A DNA stretch of 64,000 nt from Enoplosus armatus. Its lineage: Eukaryota; Chordata; Actinopteri; Centrarchiformes; Enoplosidae. This document shows positions 32,461 through 43,700 of this stretch, one piece after another; the stretch's first letter is position 1, and every line of letters begins with the position of its first letter. A program made the translations under genes and the position numbers. The stretch lies in the NCBI RefSeq assembly GCF_043641665.1, contig NC_092200.1, forward strand, positions 13,336,194 to 13,400,193, read 5' to 3'. The notes under the pieces are model-generated. The model was not told where the DNA came from. It saw nothing but the letters and a program-made list of their open reading frames with translations, and did no database searches.

Positions 32461-33929
32461 GAAAAAAAACGGGGTGCGAGAGGATAGAAGAAGAGCAGAA
32501 GCATGCTAAGATGTTGTTCAAAGCACCTCAAGGAAAAGAAAAAGACTCTGGAAGACAACTGACATCTCTCCCCAGTTGTGCTTCCGTATTGTGTGTGTGT
32601 TAGTGTGTGTTCACTGCATGTAATGCACGAGGGGGGATTGATCTGGTGGCTCAGTGCGACAAACAGGCCGTTCAAATTAACGACAGATGCAGCAATGAAC
32701 GTCGAGAGACCTTGGCATCACAGCTGAAGAAAAAAACGGCGCTCATAGGGAAACATTGTTACGCTTGCTTTTTAAGCACAAATATGAGCTGCATGCTCAT
32801 AGAAGTGTTTTCCTCTTCCTCTGTAACCATCATCTACAGATCAGTGAGCTTCTACTCTTTAGGGTCATGCTAACATAAAAAGTTGTTCTTTTTAATTATC
32901 CAGGGAAGATTTACCAGGTATATATGCTCTTTTTTCAGCAATGCGAGTAGTTATGAGTTAAGAGAGGGGTAAGCGTTAGTCAGTTCCCTCACAGCCTATG
33001 TTTCTGTGCAGAATTACGGATTCTAACTAACAGGTTTTTTGTCACAATCCTACAAACGTTACAAAAAATATCACCTTTCAGCCGCAGCTATAATCAAAGT
33101 AGCATCTTGTTTGAGTTTTCACTTTCCAGCGAAAGAAACTATAGATAAGACATGCAATGTTGATTATACAGTTCCTCCTGAGGGACATATATGTTGTTTA
33201 AGTTTGACCTTATCTCCACAGCATTAGCCTGCTTGCTCACAAACTGAACTATTTGTCTTAGACTTTCAGTTTTCCAGTTAAACAACTGACATACATTGTT
33301 TGCTGATGTATCATTATAGGATTGGTTTTTTTTTTTAACTGCTGCAGACTTTGGAAACAGGTCCTGGAAAACATCAAACAGACACTCTAATTCAGTGATC
33401 CTGACACGCAATAAGCGCATCACTGGTCATTTCTTTGTCTGATTGTGACAGACATGCTACACCAGTTTGGTTATGTAATAGTGTCCATTAACCTGTCACT
33501 TCAAAATTAAAATGCATACCAGAAAGAGTTGACGAATCGAGTGGAAATTGATGACAGGGCCCGTTTATGAGTGCCTCTGCATCTTCTTCAAAAGGTTCAA
33601 AATGTGCTGAGAGATCTACAGACATGATGTGTGAAAGTATACATGGAATTATTGCAGGTTATGACTTTGTGTTTCAGTGGCTCTTCGTAGCAGTATTGCC
33701 AAAAAAATGCTGGGGAACTCACAGTTGATGTGACAGGTGACAAATGATGAATGGTTGTGCCTTATGTAATACGTATGTGATCTGTTTGAATCATTGTCAT
33801 TCATTGTGTTGGGGAGAAAGGGAGCGAAGAAGACAGAGAGATGGCCGTTTGAGAACGAGTTTGTGATCTGCGGAAAATGAGACAACCCCAGCCAGAAACA
33901 CAGAAAAAGCAAGGTGGATAGAGAGGAAA
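32461..33929. other. Spacer
   Basis: Ordinary AT-rich sequence. T10 lies at 33327-33338. The frames are not protein-like. Confidence 0.5.
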
Positions 33930-34110
33930 GAGCCGCCATTTTCTCCTGCTCCAAGACACAGCTCAGTCTTAATCAAAATCCCACACAGGAAGAACACTTG
34001 AGTAGCTTAATCAAAGATCAGCCTGCTCGGTATTAATAATAGAGCACAGAGCTGAAATGGAGTTTTACTTATTCAAGACTGCACTTATTCGCCTCATATA
34101 CCTTTAGAGT
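33930..34110. promoter_or_regulatory. Candidate regulatory block
   Basis: A perfect TCF/LEF motif ATCAAAG at 34010-34016 follows CTTAATCAAAATC near 33968 and precedes GGTATTAATAATAG near 34029. Confidence 0.35.
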
Positions 34111-35404
34111 ATATTAGGATCTGGGTGTGGCAGGAGGGGGGGACTGAAGCTAATACAGCTGGTAGAGCACTTACCTGTGTACATGCACAGTAGGCAACCA
34201 TCCAGCCATATTCTAACTGCACTGTACATTTTAGCATGCTGCATATATAATATATTATAATGCTTACTAGCTTTTAAAAAAATTCACAAGCAGATGTTTT
34301 CCTAGTATTGAGTTGACTTCTGGATTGTTTTCAATTTTCATAACATAATTGACAGACTTGCACTCTTTTTAGGTGTCCATGTGAAATTAGGCTAATTTAA
34401 GACCAATTTCAGTTGTTCTGCCATTGCTACATCAGTGACTGGTGGCAAGGGTCACCCCTAAATCTCAAGAAATTACATTCTAGAAAATTACGTTTATATA
34501 TATCACTAATTTGCAACACGCTTAGGTGGAAATGTAATGCTAAAATGTTCAGGGACAACATAACATATTTGGTTATGTTGGCAGCACTGTATTGTACTGT
34601 AAAGCTGTCCCTGTAATTCCCTTTTCATTACATAATAGCAGGGGGGGTACTTTATTAGAACTGGCTAGAGTGGCTAATGTCACTGATGCAAAAGTGTGAT
34701 ATTTATGTTCCTGTATTAGTGCTCGGGAGCACCCAGTTTAAAATGGCCAGGCACCTGGCTTGCTTGTAGGTGGGTCCTCGAGCAGGCAAGCCCAGTATAA
34801 AGTATTTCTGGCAATTAAACCACAAGAAGCAATTAGCTTTCATTGTGACTGACAGGGTTTGTCTGTCACCTGTGTTGGTATTGTAGCTGGCCAAAAGCAG
34901 CTGTTTTCACACACTCTCCCAAATGCATAACTCATGCTCAGATCAGATTATCTGTATATCTAAACCCCCACACCACCCCATTCCTAATTCCCTAGACCCA
35001 CCTCTCAACTGCTCCCGGAGAGAACAGAGGACACCTCGCAACATCACACCTGCCTTCCCCAAGGGCAACATGGCTTGGGAAAATATCTGAGGTAGGCTTG
35101 ACTTTCTCCCCCTTGACTCTCTCTCTTCCCCCAGCTTGCTACTCTGGAGGTGGTATGTGTTGCTGGAATGCGACTCGGGAGGTCAACCCCAGCATCCTGG
35201 AAACTACTGTGTTTTAACAATCTCAAGGCAAATTTTCCCAGCCAACAGTCTGACACAAAGTATTGGATGTTCAAAATAACAGACTTGTTACTATTTTAAG
35301 AGGGTGATCTACATCTTGTCTGGGTCAAATAGAAACACTTTGCATATATAGCTTGCTGTTTCAAATCAAAACAGGGTTTTCAAATGTGTTGTTAAGATAA
35401 TCTT
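34111..35404. other. AT-rich spacer
   Basis: An imperfect AT-rich palindrome lies at 34241-34264. No gene seen. Confidence 0.5.
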
Positions 35405-35597
35405 CCAGACATGGCTTTAAGTTATGCCACAGCCTTCTATTAAATCGTAATTTTGCATTTTCTTTGAAGGTTATTTTCAGTAACTTGAAGTTATGAACAT
35501 GAGGCTTTGCCTCTTAAGGCCTATAGCTCCCTAGAGACAAAAGACAAAATGGAGGAATTTAGAGGAAATCAAATATCCTCTATAAAGCCATGTCTGG
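35405..35597. repeat. 193-bp segment bounded by 15-bp perfect inverted repeats
   Basis: CCAGACATGGCTTTA at 35405-35419 and its exact reverse complement at 35583-35597 bound a mixed-sequence interior. It may be a small foldback or MITE-like element, or chance. No target-site duplication was evident by eye. Confidence 0.5.
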
Positions 35598-35719
35598 TCA
35601 TGTCACTTCAGGACTCAGATCTAGCAAGCTAAAGACAAAACATGCAGGCGTTATATAGGATTATTGAAGAGAACCTGAGCAGACAATAGCCTGTACACAT
35701 ACAGTGGGACAGAGATTCG

Positions 35720-36050
35720 TGCAGTGACAGCAACAATGGACATGTGTGGCGTGGAGATAGGCAGGCGTCAGCTAATTAGCTCAGTGGGAACACCCTATTG
35801 TCTAGGGTTTGGGACAACTGCACTTCAATGGCACCTCACTTGTAGATTGGTACGCTGCAGACCGGGTTCGATGTGGCTGGGGCATTGTTGAGCTAAATGC
35901 TATTAACTTTTAAGCCGAGCGACACATAAAAGTGAAGCTGGTGTAAATTACAATTCCCCTGCACATAATCCACTTGCTGATGGAAGACATTACAGCGGCC
36001 TTGTGTCTTGACAACAGATTATGGTAGCGGCTTTACGCTACCCCGCTCGC
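35720..36050. promoter_or_regulatory. Candidate conserved element with homeodomain palindrome
   Basis: A perfect palindrome AGCTAATTAGCT at 35770-35781 abuts a GTGGGAA RBPJ-type site at 35784-35790. AAATGCTATTAAC near 35895, AAATTACAATT near 35945 and a 7-bp-stem hairpin at 36023-36042 (GGTAGCG/CGCTACC) follow. TAGCTCAGTGGGA and GGTTCGATGTG also imitate tRNA A and B boxes about 86 bp apart, so a decayed tRNA-derived SINE is an alternative. Confidence 0.5.
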
Positions 36051-36322
36051 AAACAGGAGAAGCCACGGGATTTCTGTTTTTATCCCCCCATCCCTTCTTC
36101 ATCGTCTTTCTCTCCCTCCCTCCCTCCGTAACTCCCTCCTTTTTCTGTCCTCCCGTTCTCCCATTGATCTCACAGTGGCATTCAGTATCTGCCAATGGTG
36201 CATGCCTGCAGGGGGGCCACCAAATCCATTATCAGGTAGGACAACAGTTTCCACACTGTTTCACTCACACTGTATACTATATGGAGGGAGGGAAGGAGGG
36301 AGAAAAGACAGGGAGGAGAAAT
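36051..36322. other. Pyrimidine-rich then purine-rich spacer
   Basis: CT-rich at 36075-36165 (with CCCT repeats) and purine-rich from 36282. No gene. Confidence 0.55.
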
Positions 36323-36351
36323 GGGAGTGGGGGGTGGTGGGTGGTTGGGGG
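36323..36351 (+). other. Canonical G-quadruplex motif
   Basis: G3 at 36323-36325, G6 at 36329-36334, G3 at 36339-36341 and G5 at 36347-36351 are joined by loops of 3, 4 and 5 bases. Confidence 0.75.
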
Positions 36352-36886
36352 CTGTGGTCTGCAGTAGCTTTTTAAACCAGATTATGAGCCAATAGAAATA
36401 TAAATTAGACAATACAAACAACTGTTAAAAAAGTGTATTTTACACCACATATGTGCTATGGTGTGATTCTACATAAAGGGAACATGGCTTAAATGCACAC
36501 AAAAAGCTGACAGGGATTTACATACATCCTCTGTCTGTACCTCAATGTTCTCACCACATCTGAAGGCTTAAATTAATTACTTGTGTGTATAGAGTAATAC
36601 ATTATCAAGACATGTCTGCAGAAAAAGTTGAATAAGATCAAAATACTTAAAGAGTGTGTGATTTATTTTGACACCTGAGCTACTCAAAGTATTACCTGCA
36701 TGACTACAGACATAAGATTAGATGAAGCATAAGGTATGTCAAGTGAGTCGCCTTTTTTGCATTCCAATAAGCAGATATTAGAAGACATCACTTATATTTG
36801 GAGAGTCTTTGACAACTTGTATCAGGATGAAACAAGGTGAATCATACAAACAGTGCCTGGCTTAATTGCTCTAGTATATTCTGTCC

Positions 36887-36888
<2 letters not shown>
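36352..36888. other. AT-rich spacer
   Basis: Nothing recognised. Confidence 0.5.
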
Positions 36889-36922
<34 letters not shown>

Positions 36923-36926
36923 GTGT
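36889..36926. repeat. (GT)19 microsatellite
   Basis: Thirty-eight bases with one GC interruption. Confidence 0.96.
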
Positions 36927-37104
36927 CAGGAAGACAAGCCAGACCTCTGCTAATCTAAAGAAACATCTCTTCACCCAGGTGGAAAGCTACATCATAGTCT
37001 GATGCTGTGAGTTTTGGTGCGGTGATGGGGTTGTGCTTGTTGAGACTGGCTAGATACTGGGAAGACTGAAACACCACTGGCAACTGGCAGCATGTACTAG
37101 TTCT

Positions 37105-37106
<2 letters not shown>

Positions 37107-37144
<38 letters not shown>
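37107..37144. repeat. (CA)19 microsatellite
   Basis: Thirty-eight bases, inverted in sense to the (GT)19 run 180 bp upstream and of equal length. Confidence 0.96.
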
Positions 37145-37146
<2 letters not shown>

Positions 37147-39639
37147 CCCACTGTGGACTAACCAAGGGGCCAATGTAGCAGTTGTGATGGCCAGTGTGCC
37201 AGTCTAAGCGTGAGTGTGTCTAATTTCCGGCTAATGCCGTCTACCCCCCAGGTCCACTGTCCTTGGCTGCCTGCCACTCTCTCAGTACTCACTATTCTCC
37301 TTTAAAAGCATTTCAAGGAAAAGGACAGGGGCATAAAGCAAGATAAAAAACAGATGGAAACGGGACGACACAAGACCACTCTTCTTTTCAATATAGATAT
37401 GAGGCAGGTATTTTAACTGAGCAATGTATAAGGCAATACTGCTATATTGGGTGACTGCAGAAAAACAATGTGACAGTTGAATTTTTATATCAAGGTGAAA
37501 GTTACTCAGTCACAGTTGTTGGTCAAATTAGAAATGACTGTGCTTCAAAATACTGTCCATTCTTACACTGAAAGCAAAACCAAAAGGAATCAAATACTTC
37601 TAAATCTATGAGAAGCAGTTTTCTCTTAACCAATAGCTGATATACAGTATATCTGCTTTGGAGCAGTCTTAGCAGGTAAAACAAGTGCTCCACATCTCTG
37701 TCATAAAATGCAAGACAGGTTTCCTCCCCTTGTATGTAACCAGCAGGAACAGTTGCAACTTTTAAGCATGAGGTCTAACCAGAATTTTACCACCTCTGAC
37801 CCCTGACCCATGACCTCCACCCACTCTCTTTCATGACCGACACACCACATCAAATTACTAAAGAATCTCTCAGAGACCCTTTCCCAAGTTGCAGGTAGGA
37901 TTTGGCTCCTGGGTGCATATGTGCACATTTATATGAATGTGTGTGTATGTGTGCTGTGCAGATGTGTATACCACTCGAGGCCCTCAGGGCCTATGGCTTA
38001 GTGACATTGTGCTGGAGGCACCCCCTTTTGAAACCCGATGCCTGGAGCAGAAGCTTACAGATAGTCGGGTTGGGTCAGCCTGGGGGCGTATTGCTGGCTA
38101 CAGCGGGGTGAACCAACCAGTCAGGCCTGTGTGGCTTGTTGTTATGTTGTGTTTTGCTGTGCCTGGCTCCTTAACTCCTAACTCTCCCTCTCATATGCCC
38201 ACTCGTCTGTCCTGAAGGAACATGCACACAAATGAGCTTGCACACACGAGCATATGCACAGGATATATCTGTTCACATGTACTGTACACACACACACACA
38301 CAAACACCCAATCCAGATGATGTATTCTTTTAGTTGCATCTGGCCTGGTGTTAACAAGACGTGTCCAGGAGCACACCTATCAAAGTGTGTCATCTACGGC
38401 ACCCAAGGCCTTTTTGAATGCTTCGCTCTCCTCCCTCTTTTTTGTCTGGTTTTGTTCTCTCGAGGAATCCAGAATAAATATGCCCTCCACACTATTTGAA
38501 ACATATTGTCATCACATTCACCCCCTAGATATGCATTTCAAGCAAAGAACCACAGGCATTTTAGGAGATGCCAAAACATAAATGCTGCGCTTCAGGTAAT
38601 GGAATAAGAGGGATATATTTAGAGCACCGAGATCCTCTGTGGAATTTTAACACTTGACTCATTCATTTTTTTCTCCTTTTTTCATCTAATTTGAATGTGT
38701 GTTATCTACTATTTGGTTCTAGGTTGTCTAAAAAAACACAGGCCATCTACAAAGACAAGGGTTTTCTTTTTTTTGAAAGCAACAGTCTAATTTAACCATG
38801 ATAAACATTGTTGGGGAAAAGTGGAGCAAAGCAAATGCATTCTTTTTTAGACTAAAGGTCAGACTCACACTCTTCCCTGTATGAGATTTATTTAGAGAAC
38901 TCTGAAGAGCATGTCAACACCTGAGACACAACATATTCCAGCAATCCCATATTATGTATTGTGGAATTTTGAACTAATAATGGTAATAATAATAATGGGT
39001 TATTCTTACAGCATAGTAGTAGGAAAAACACAGCTAAAGAAAGGTGTAAAGTACTTCCTAATTTTATATTTTTAAAAAACTCTTTTCACCTGGTTTCTGC
39101 AATAAAAAGTAGAAACCTATTCTGACAGGGGTGTTGACAGATCAACCAACTATTCTGAGCCAATAAACTGTAACAGCTGCACTTCTGATGTGGATACCAT
39201 CCATGAGATAGGTGGAATTATGATGAATCTGGAAAAAAAAATGGAATGATATCAAAATTCATTCACAATCATTATACTAACATACCTGGGCATAAGTCAT
39301 GTCTTGAGGATAAAATACTAGAGTGTTATATTTAAAGGTTAATGGCCATGGGTGTTCATTTGCATGTGCATGCACGCTCTTGTGTGTGTATATATGAATT
39401 TAAGTGAATACGTGCAAATGTGTGCTGACGTGCACATATCAAGCAAGACAGATGAGGATGACAGATGTGAGTGTATTCTGCATGGGTGAGTGTGGGACGA
39501 GGAGAAGGAGGGGGGAATTCATGTGTGCATGATGGAAAAATGTCGAATAGACATGGGAGCACAATGACTGCTCTTTGAGTTTCATCCTTCTCCCCATCAC
39601 TGCCTTCATCCCTCCTTCCCCCACTTTCCTAAAGGCACA
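37145..39639. other. Spacer with two weak unique blocks
   Basis: Unique GC-balanced sequence lies at 37960-38130, and a TCF/LEF ATCAAAG at 38379-38385 lies in a second short block. The rest is AT-rich with short CA words at 38286-38302 and an AAT run near 38980-38997. Frames of up to 106 codons show no domain. Confidence 0.45.
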
Positions 39640-40090
39640 AACTCTGCCAGTTGTCACCTTAGAGTATTGCAGGCCCGGCTGAAGCACTCCACTCCTCGGG
39701 AGGAGAATGTCAGCCCAGGCTCCGGGCAGTTTTGACAAACAGAGTATATATTGATACATGATAAAGTATGCTAGAAATCACCCGACTGCTGAGGGCTACT
39801 ATAGTTTTAATATCATCATTTGAATTAACAAGCATTCTGTGGAGAAATAATGAGCTTTCATTATTCAGAACATCATCCTTACCCCGGCGGAGACTCGCAG
39901 GGCTATTAGTGCTTGAGAACTTAATGAAAAGAAGATAAAGAAGGTTTGAGATAAAAGTTTGAATGGCCACACTCGGTAACCAGAGTTAAAATTTAATGCG
40001 GCCCCAGTGGATGACGGATGAGCTTCTTATCTGGAGCCTGGGGAATGGGTAGACAGGGGATCCACTTTGGAAGGTGCCATTCTGGGGAAG
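39640..40090. promoter_or_regulatory. Long candidate conserved non-coding element
   Basis: About 450 bp without simple repeats. It holds TTTTAATATCATCATTTG near 39808, GAATTAAC near 39823, a perfect 8-bp inverted repeat AATAATGA/TCATTATT with a 4-base spacer at 39846-39865, CTATTAG near 39903, CTTAATG near 39920, and CpGs around 39886-39897 and 40000-40017. One of the longest and densest enhancer-like blocks in the window. Confidence 0.5.
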
Positions 40091-41327
40091 GTGAAGAATG
40101 TGCACCCATCCCCCTTTCTCTGACAGGCCCAGTGTGGTGTACCAACCCGGGTGGACCCCCCACCTCTCACCCACATCCCACGGCTCTTTGATTCATGCCA
40201 ACCCATAGGTAGTTGTATGTCCCCTACATGGAAAGAGTACTTTTAGATTTAGGACCAAAAACATTGTTGCTTTGCCAAAATGACATCCCATTAAATTAAC
40301 TTGATTGCAAAATAGGTCTGACTATCATTGTGCCCAAAGTGAAGTCTGCTTCACTTCCCTTCTACAAGCTATGGCTACAGTGCATTACATAATTAATGAT
40401 TAGTTATCAACAAGAAAAGATAATTGATGCCCACAGGAGTTGGTAGTTTAAGTGAAGACAGATCAGCAAAGGCTATAAAAAAAAGTAAAATATTTCAAAA
40501 AATGTAAAAACCTTTTCGTCTGTTCTATTTCATTTTTCACAACTACAATCTCATTAATACATGCAGGACTGCCTTAGGATAAAATCTCTTCATTCAGCCG
40601 ACCCTGTGGAGACGCTTTTTCACCAAACAAGAAGCGTGTGCTCCGTTCCTTCAGTGTGCTTTGGCTGCAGTGTATTATGTAACTGACAAACACCAAGGTG
40701 GAAAACAAATGAAGCTCAAGCTATTTTTATTTTACCAAAAGCCAAGCTAATAATAGCAATCCTGCAAAGTGTATTATAACAAATTTGACTATTATCTGGA
40801 GGATGATCTGTTGATAGGGAAACATACAGATGCAACAGTGCAGTAACACACTTGTAAACACACACACACACAAGGAAAAAAAAAAAAAAAGACAGCAGCA
40901 ACCACTCCTGGAGTCCCTCCGCTTGATGCTGTATTTTTCCCAAGGGCCTTAAGGGAAGTATGTTTGCTTGCTGAACCATTGTGAAGTCTCCAACAGACAT
41001 GTCTAGCTTGCTGCTGTGCTGGGCTGTGCTGTTCTCTGCTGGAGGAGATCTCTGTGAATGGGAGGGGAATGCATTGATTTGATGAATGAGTGCATATTTG
41101 TGGGAGTACTGGTGGCCAATGTGCAGTCTGGTGCGAGGAGTTATTTTTGTGGCTAGAACTTGACAACAAAGCCTTTAGCTCTAAGCACAGACTGCAAGAA
41201 TCACAGCTCAGTGAAAGGCTAGCACAGATGTTATGCTCGCACATTGTCTTTATCTTGAGGATAGAGTCTCTTAGTGTGTCATTTCTAACATTCTGGCCTG
41301 TATTAAGCATTTCATGTATTATGTGTT
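40091..41327. other. Spacer
   Basis: AT-rich. A short CA run at 40859-40872 is followed by A15 at 40876-40890, read on the minus strand as a poly(T) low-complexity frame. No gene. Confidence 0.5.
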
Positions 41328-41510
41328 TTATGCAAGTTCCTGAATCTGTTCATCTAACTGTTGATTAAACATTATGACATCATCTGCATAAAGAGAAAGT
41401 GAATTGTCTAACCCAGACAGAGTTTGGATTTTTACAGCATCTTCCCTTAAGCTCAAGTGACTGAACCCAAAATATTTCAGGCTGTGTTTCCATTTAGCAG
41501 TGTGCTGCAC
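41328..41510 (-). mobile_element. LINE reverse transcriptase fragment
   Basis: The minus-strand translation contains SLSLYADDVIMF, matching the catalytic YADD box of LINE reverse transcriptases in its usual hydrophobic setting (L1/Tx1 type: ISLYADDxxLF). The next residues, NQQLDEQIQEL, fit the following helix. A GMRQG-like word lies a little upstream in another frame, resembling the G-x-RQG box that normally precedes YADD by more than 50 residues, which suggests frameshifts and deletion. Stops end the frame at both sides. The copy is dead. The LINE clade is uncertain. Confidence 0.6.
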
Positions 41511-42042
41511 CTTGTCTCATTCCCATACATCAAGACAAGAACATGTGCTGCCAATGTGCTTTTCAGTTTATAAAACTCTTAAGTTGGCCAATATAATCTT
41601 TTTAAAATAACCAATTAATACTTCTACTAGGACAATAAAGTTTGACATCAAACCCAGGTGTTTTATGGAAAAAAGTGAATATCATTTGAATGCATTTTAC
41701 TCCACAACTTTTACTATTTGTACCCGTGATGTGGTTCCTACTTCAAAGAGGCTGCTTAATTTTTTAAGTTCCCATAAAGGTTCCTTATCCATAATGGCAA
41801 CTCCATTTATGGTGGCCATATAACTTTAATTAAACACACCCATATGTTGGCTGCAACAAGCACTTAACACGGAACAGCAACAATATGACCTGGTAAAAGG
41901 GGGAGAAGTGGGAGACTGGGACCTCTCTAGGGTTTCATGGGTTTGCTGGTTTCCCAAAAAACACTGGAGCAGTGAGAGTATTTAAAGGTTAATGCTTGTC
42001 AAATTTGGAATCCAAAGGTTTTTTATGTGGTTTTTGGCTTCC
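41511..42042 (-). mobile_element. Probable decayed interior of the same LINE copy
   Basis: This stretch links the reverse transcriptase fragment to an upstream endonuclease-like start. It has no open frame of note. Only about 750 bp separates the two landmarks where an intact element would have over 2 kb, so a large internal deletion is inferred. Confidence 0.35.
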
Positions 42043-42318
42043 CTAAACAGCTAAGAATACCAGTGACTTTATGAATCCATATGTTACTCCAATGTTTTTT
42101 TTTTTCCTGACACTGGGAGCATTTAAAGTGCAAACCCTAAACTTTAAAGGAATATAATCAATGTAAGAATCCATGATATTCTCAGATTTTATACTTTTAC
42201 TGGAACACGAAGATAAATTAAATTTTGTATTTAGTATCTGTGACAATAAACATTTTTTCCCCAAAGCTGATGGCCAACGCATGTGCATTTTTGTCCGAGC
42301 TGTGCACCAAACTTTCAC
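42043..42318 (-). mobile_element. Possible LINE ORF2 endonuclease start, degenerate
   Basis: The minus-strand frame includes IPLKFRVCTLNAPSVRKKKN, which resembles the first strand of the L1/Tx1 endonuclease domain (xLKFxSxNVxGLNxPxKRxK). It lies upstream of, and in the same orientation as, the YADD fragment. The resemblance is short and the conserved Asn-Val-Gly segment is missing, so this is tentative. Confidence 0.35.
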
Positions 42319-43079
42319 AGCCAGTGAGCCATTACCAGATCACCAATTACCACAAGGCAGAAATGCACAGTATATTGCCAATATATGTGTTTTGCAGTGG
42401 ATGTACCATTTAATTCCTGACGTTCACTTCTGTGCATTTAGTTCCTGGTATTCAGACATTCATTAATACCTTTGAGTGCTGAAACATCTCAAAGTCTCCT
42501 GCTATAAAAACAGTTTCACAAGGGTTAAATGTGACACAAAACAGCAGACTTGTATTAAACATATTTAGTAATCTAAAGGAATTTATAGGGGGCACAATAC
42601 TGCTACATTTACAGATTATCTCAGCCTCTTTAATTCAGTTCTATTGCATCATTTTTATGGGATGGGGCAGGGATAGCTGGAGGGTAAGGCTGGGGGATGG
42701 AGAGGAGCGTGGTTTAAGTCCTTTGCAAGTATTCACATGCCCAGAAAGCAGGCAAGCATCATAAAAAATGGCTCACTAATCATTTCAATACAGCGCCATG
42801 GCAGGCAGAAGGATGGCTTCATGCGCACAAGCACACACATGCATGACAACAGGTGTTATTCATGCAACCTGATGGGACACTGTGAGAACATGAGGTAAGA
42901 TGAAAGAGAGGAGTGAGGTGGAAGGAAGCAAAAGAGCAAGAAAGAGAATTAGTCGGACTGTTTGTGTTATGATCCACCAGAGAGAGGAAGACAAAGGAGA
43001 GTCTGAGAGACAAAGTGATGTAACAGCATCGTACACCAGAGACCACTGAGAAGAAGGTAGTGTGTTTTTACAAGGTGAG
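42319..43079. other. Spacer
   Basis: The left part may belong to the 5' side of the LINE remnant. Purine-rich DNA at 42895-42955. No gene. Confidence 0.45.
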
Positions 43080-43660
43080 CATGCCTGAGACGTGGAGACA
43101 CCTCATTTAGATAACTGGAGTAGTGAGCTGCTGTCATCTCAAGGGGAATCTTGCTCCTAATTTCCCCTGGAATCACAAACAGCTGTTGTTTAAACTAGAT
43201 CACATCACTGTCACATGGCTGCGGGGGCTTGGAGTAGTGGCTCTGCCGCTACTCCCGACTGTCACCACCCGATAGCCATTTTTAATGCTGATCCCTTTCA
43301 GGTACTTTAATGTTTCCGCCGCCTCGTGAGACAGTGGGGGTGGAAAATGTTGGAAAAATGTAATCTGAGAACGAGAAATATGTATTTCTTTAATAAGCTC
43401 TGACCTGAGCCCAAAAGGACACATAAGCCTGCAGTCCGAGTCCTGCTAATAAAGATGGGATCTGCTCTGTCATCTCTATCCTTTGTCCTTTTCCTTCCCA
43501 ACCCAGGATGTATGGGCCCCGTCTCTCTCTTTTCTTTCCCAGGATCTCACGCTCGTGCCATGTGTTGTCCACTGATCACAAACATATGGTTTAATTTCTG
43601 CAGACGGCGAGCAGACATAACAGCAAACACGGTCAGACAAACCGTGATGGATTTCTTTTT
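43080..43660. promoter_or_regulatory. Candidate conserved region with hairpin
   Basis: Nearly 600 bp of unique sequence with CCTAATTTCCCC near 43158, TTTTTAATGCTGATCC near 43279, CTTTAATAAGC near 43387 and CTGCTAATAAAG near 43442. Many CpGs are kept. GGAGTAGTGG and CCGCTACTCC (43231-43255) form a 10-bp stem with one G-U pair and a 5-base loop. Confidence 0.45.
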
Positions 43661-43668
43661 AACCTCTT

Positions 43669-43700
43669 ATAATATATATCTATATATAAATATATATATT
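43669..43700. repeat. (TA)-rich low-complexity run
   Basis: AT alternation with CT and AAA interruptions. Confidence 0.8.

Noticed and set aside
32127..32675. 182-codon minus-strand frame
   Set aside because: Open because the region is GC-rich with few stop-forming words. The translation has no domain and overlaps an unrelated plus-strand frame.
34150..34175. tRNA A-box-like ACAGCTGGTAGAGCAC
   Set aside because: No B box or cloverleaf could be found nearby.
37937..38215. 92-codon plus-strand frame
   Set aside because: More balanced composition, but no family, no clear splice sites and no other support.
40859..40890. CA run plus A15 as a retroposed tail
   Set aside because: No polyadenylation signal precedes it, and the adjoining CA repeat makes simple-repeat expansion the simpler explanation.
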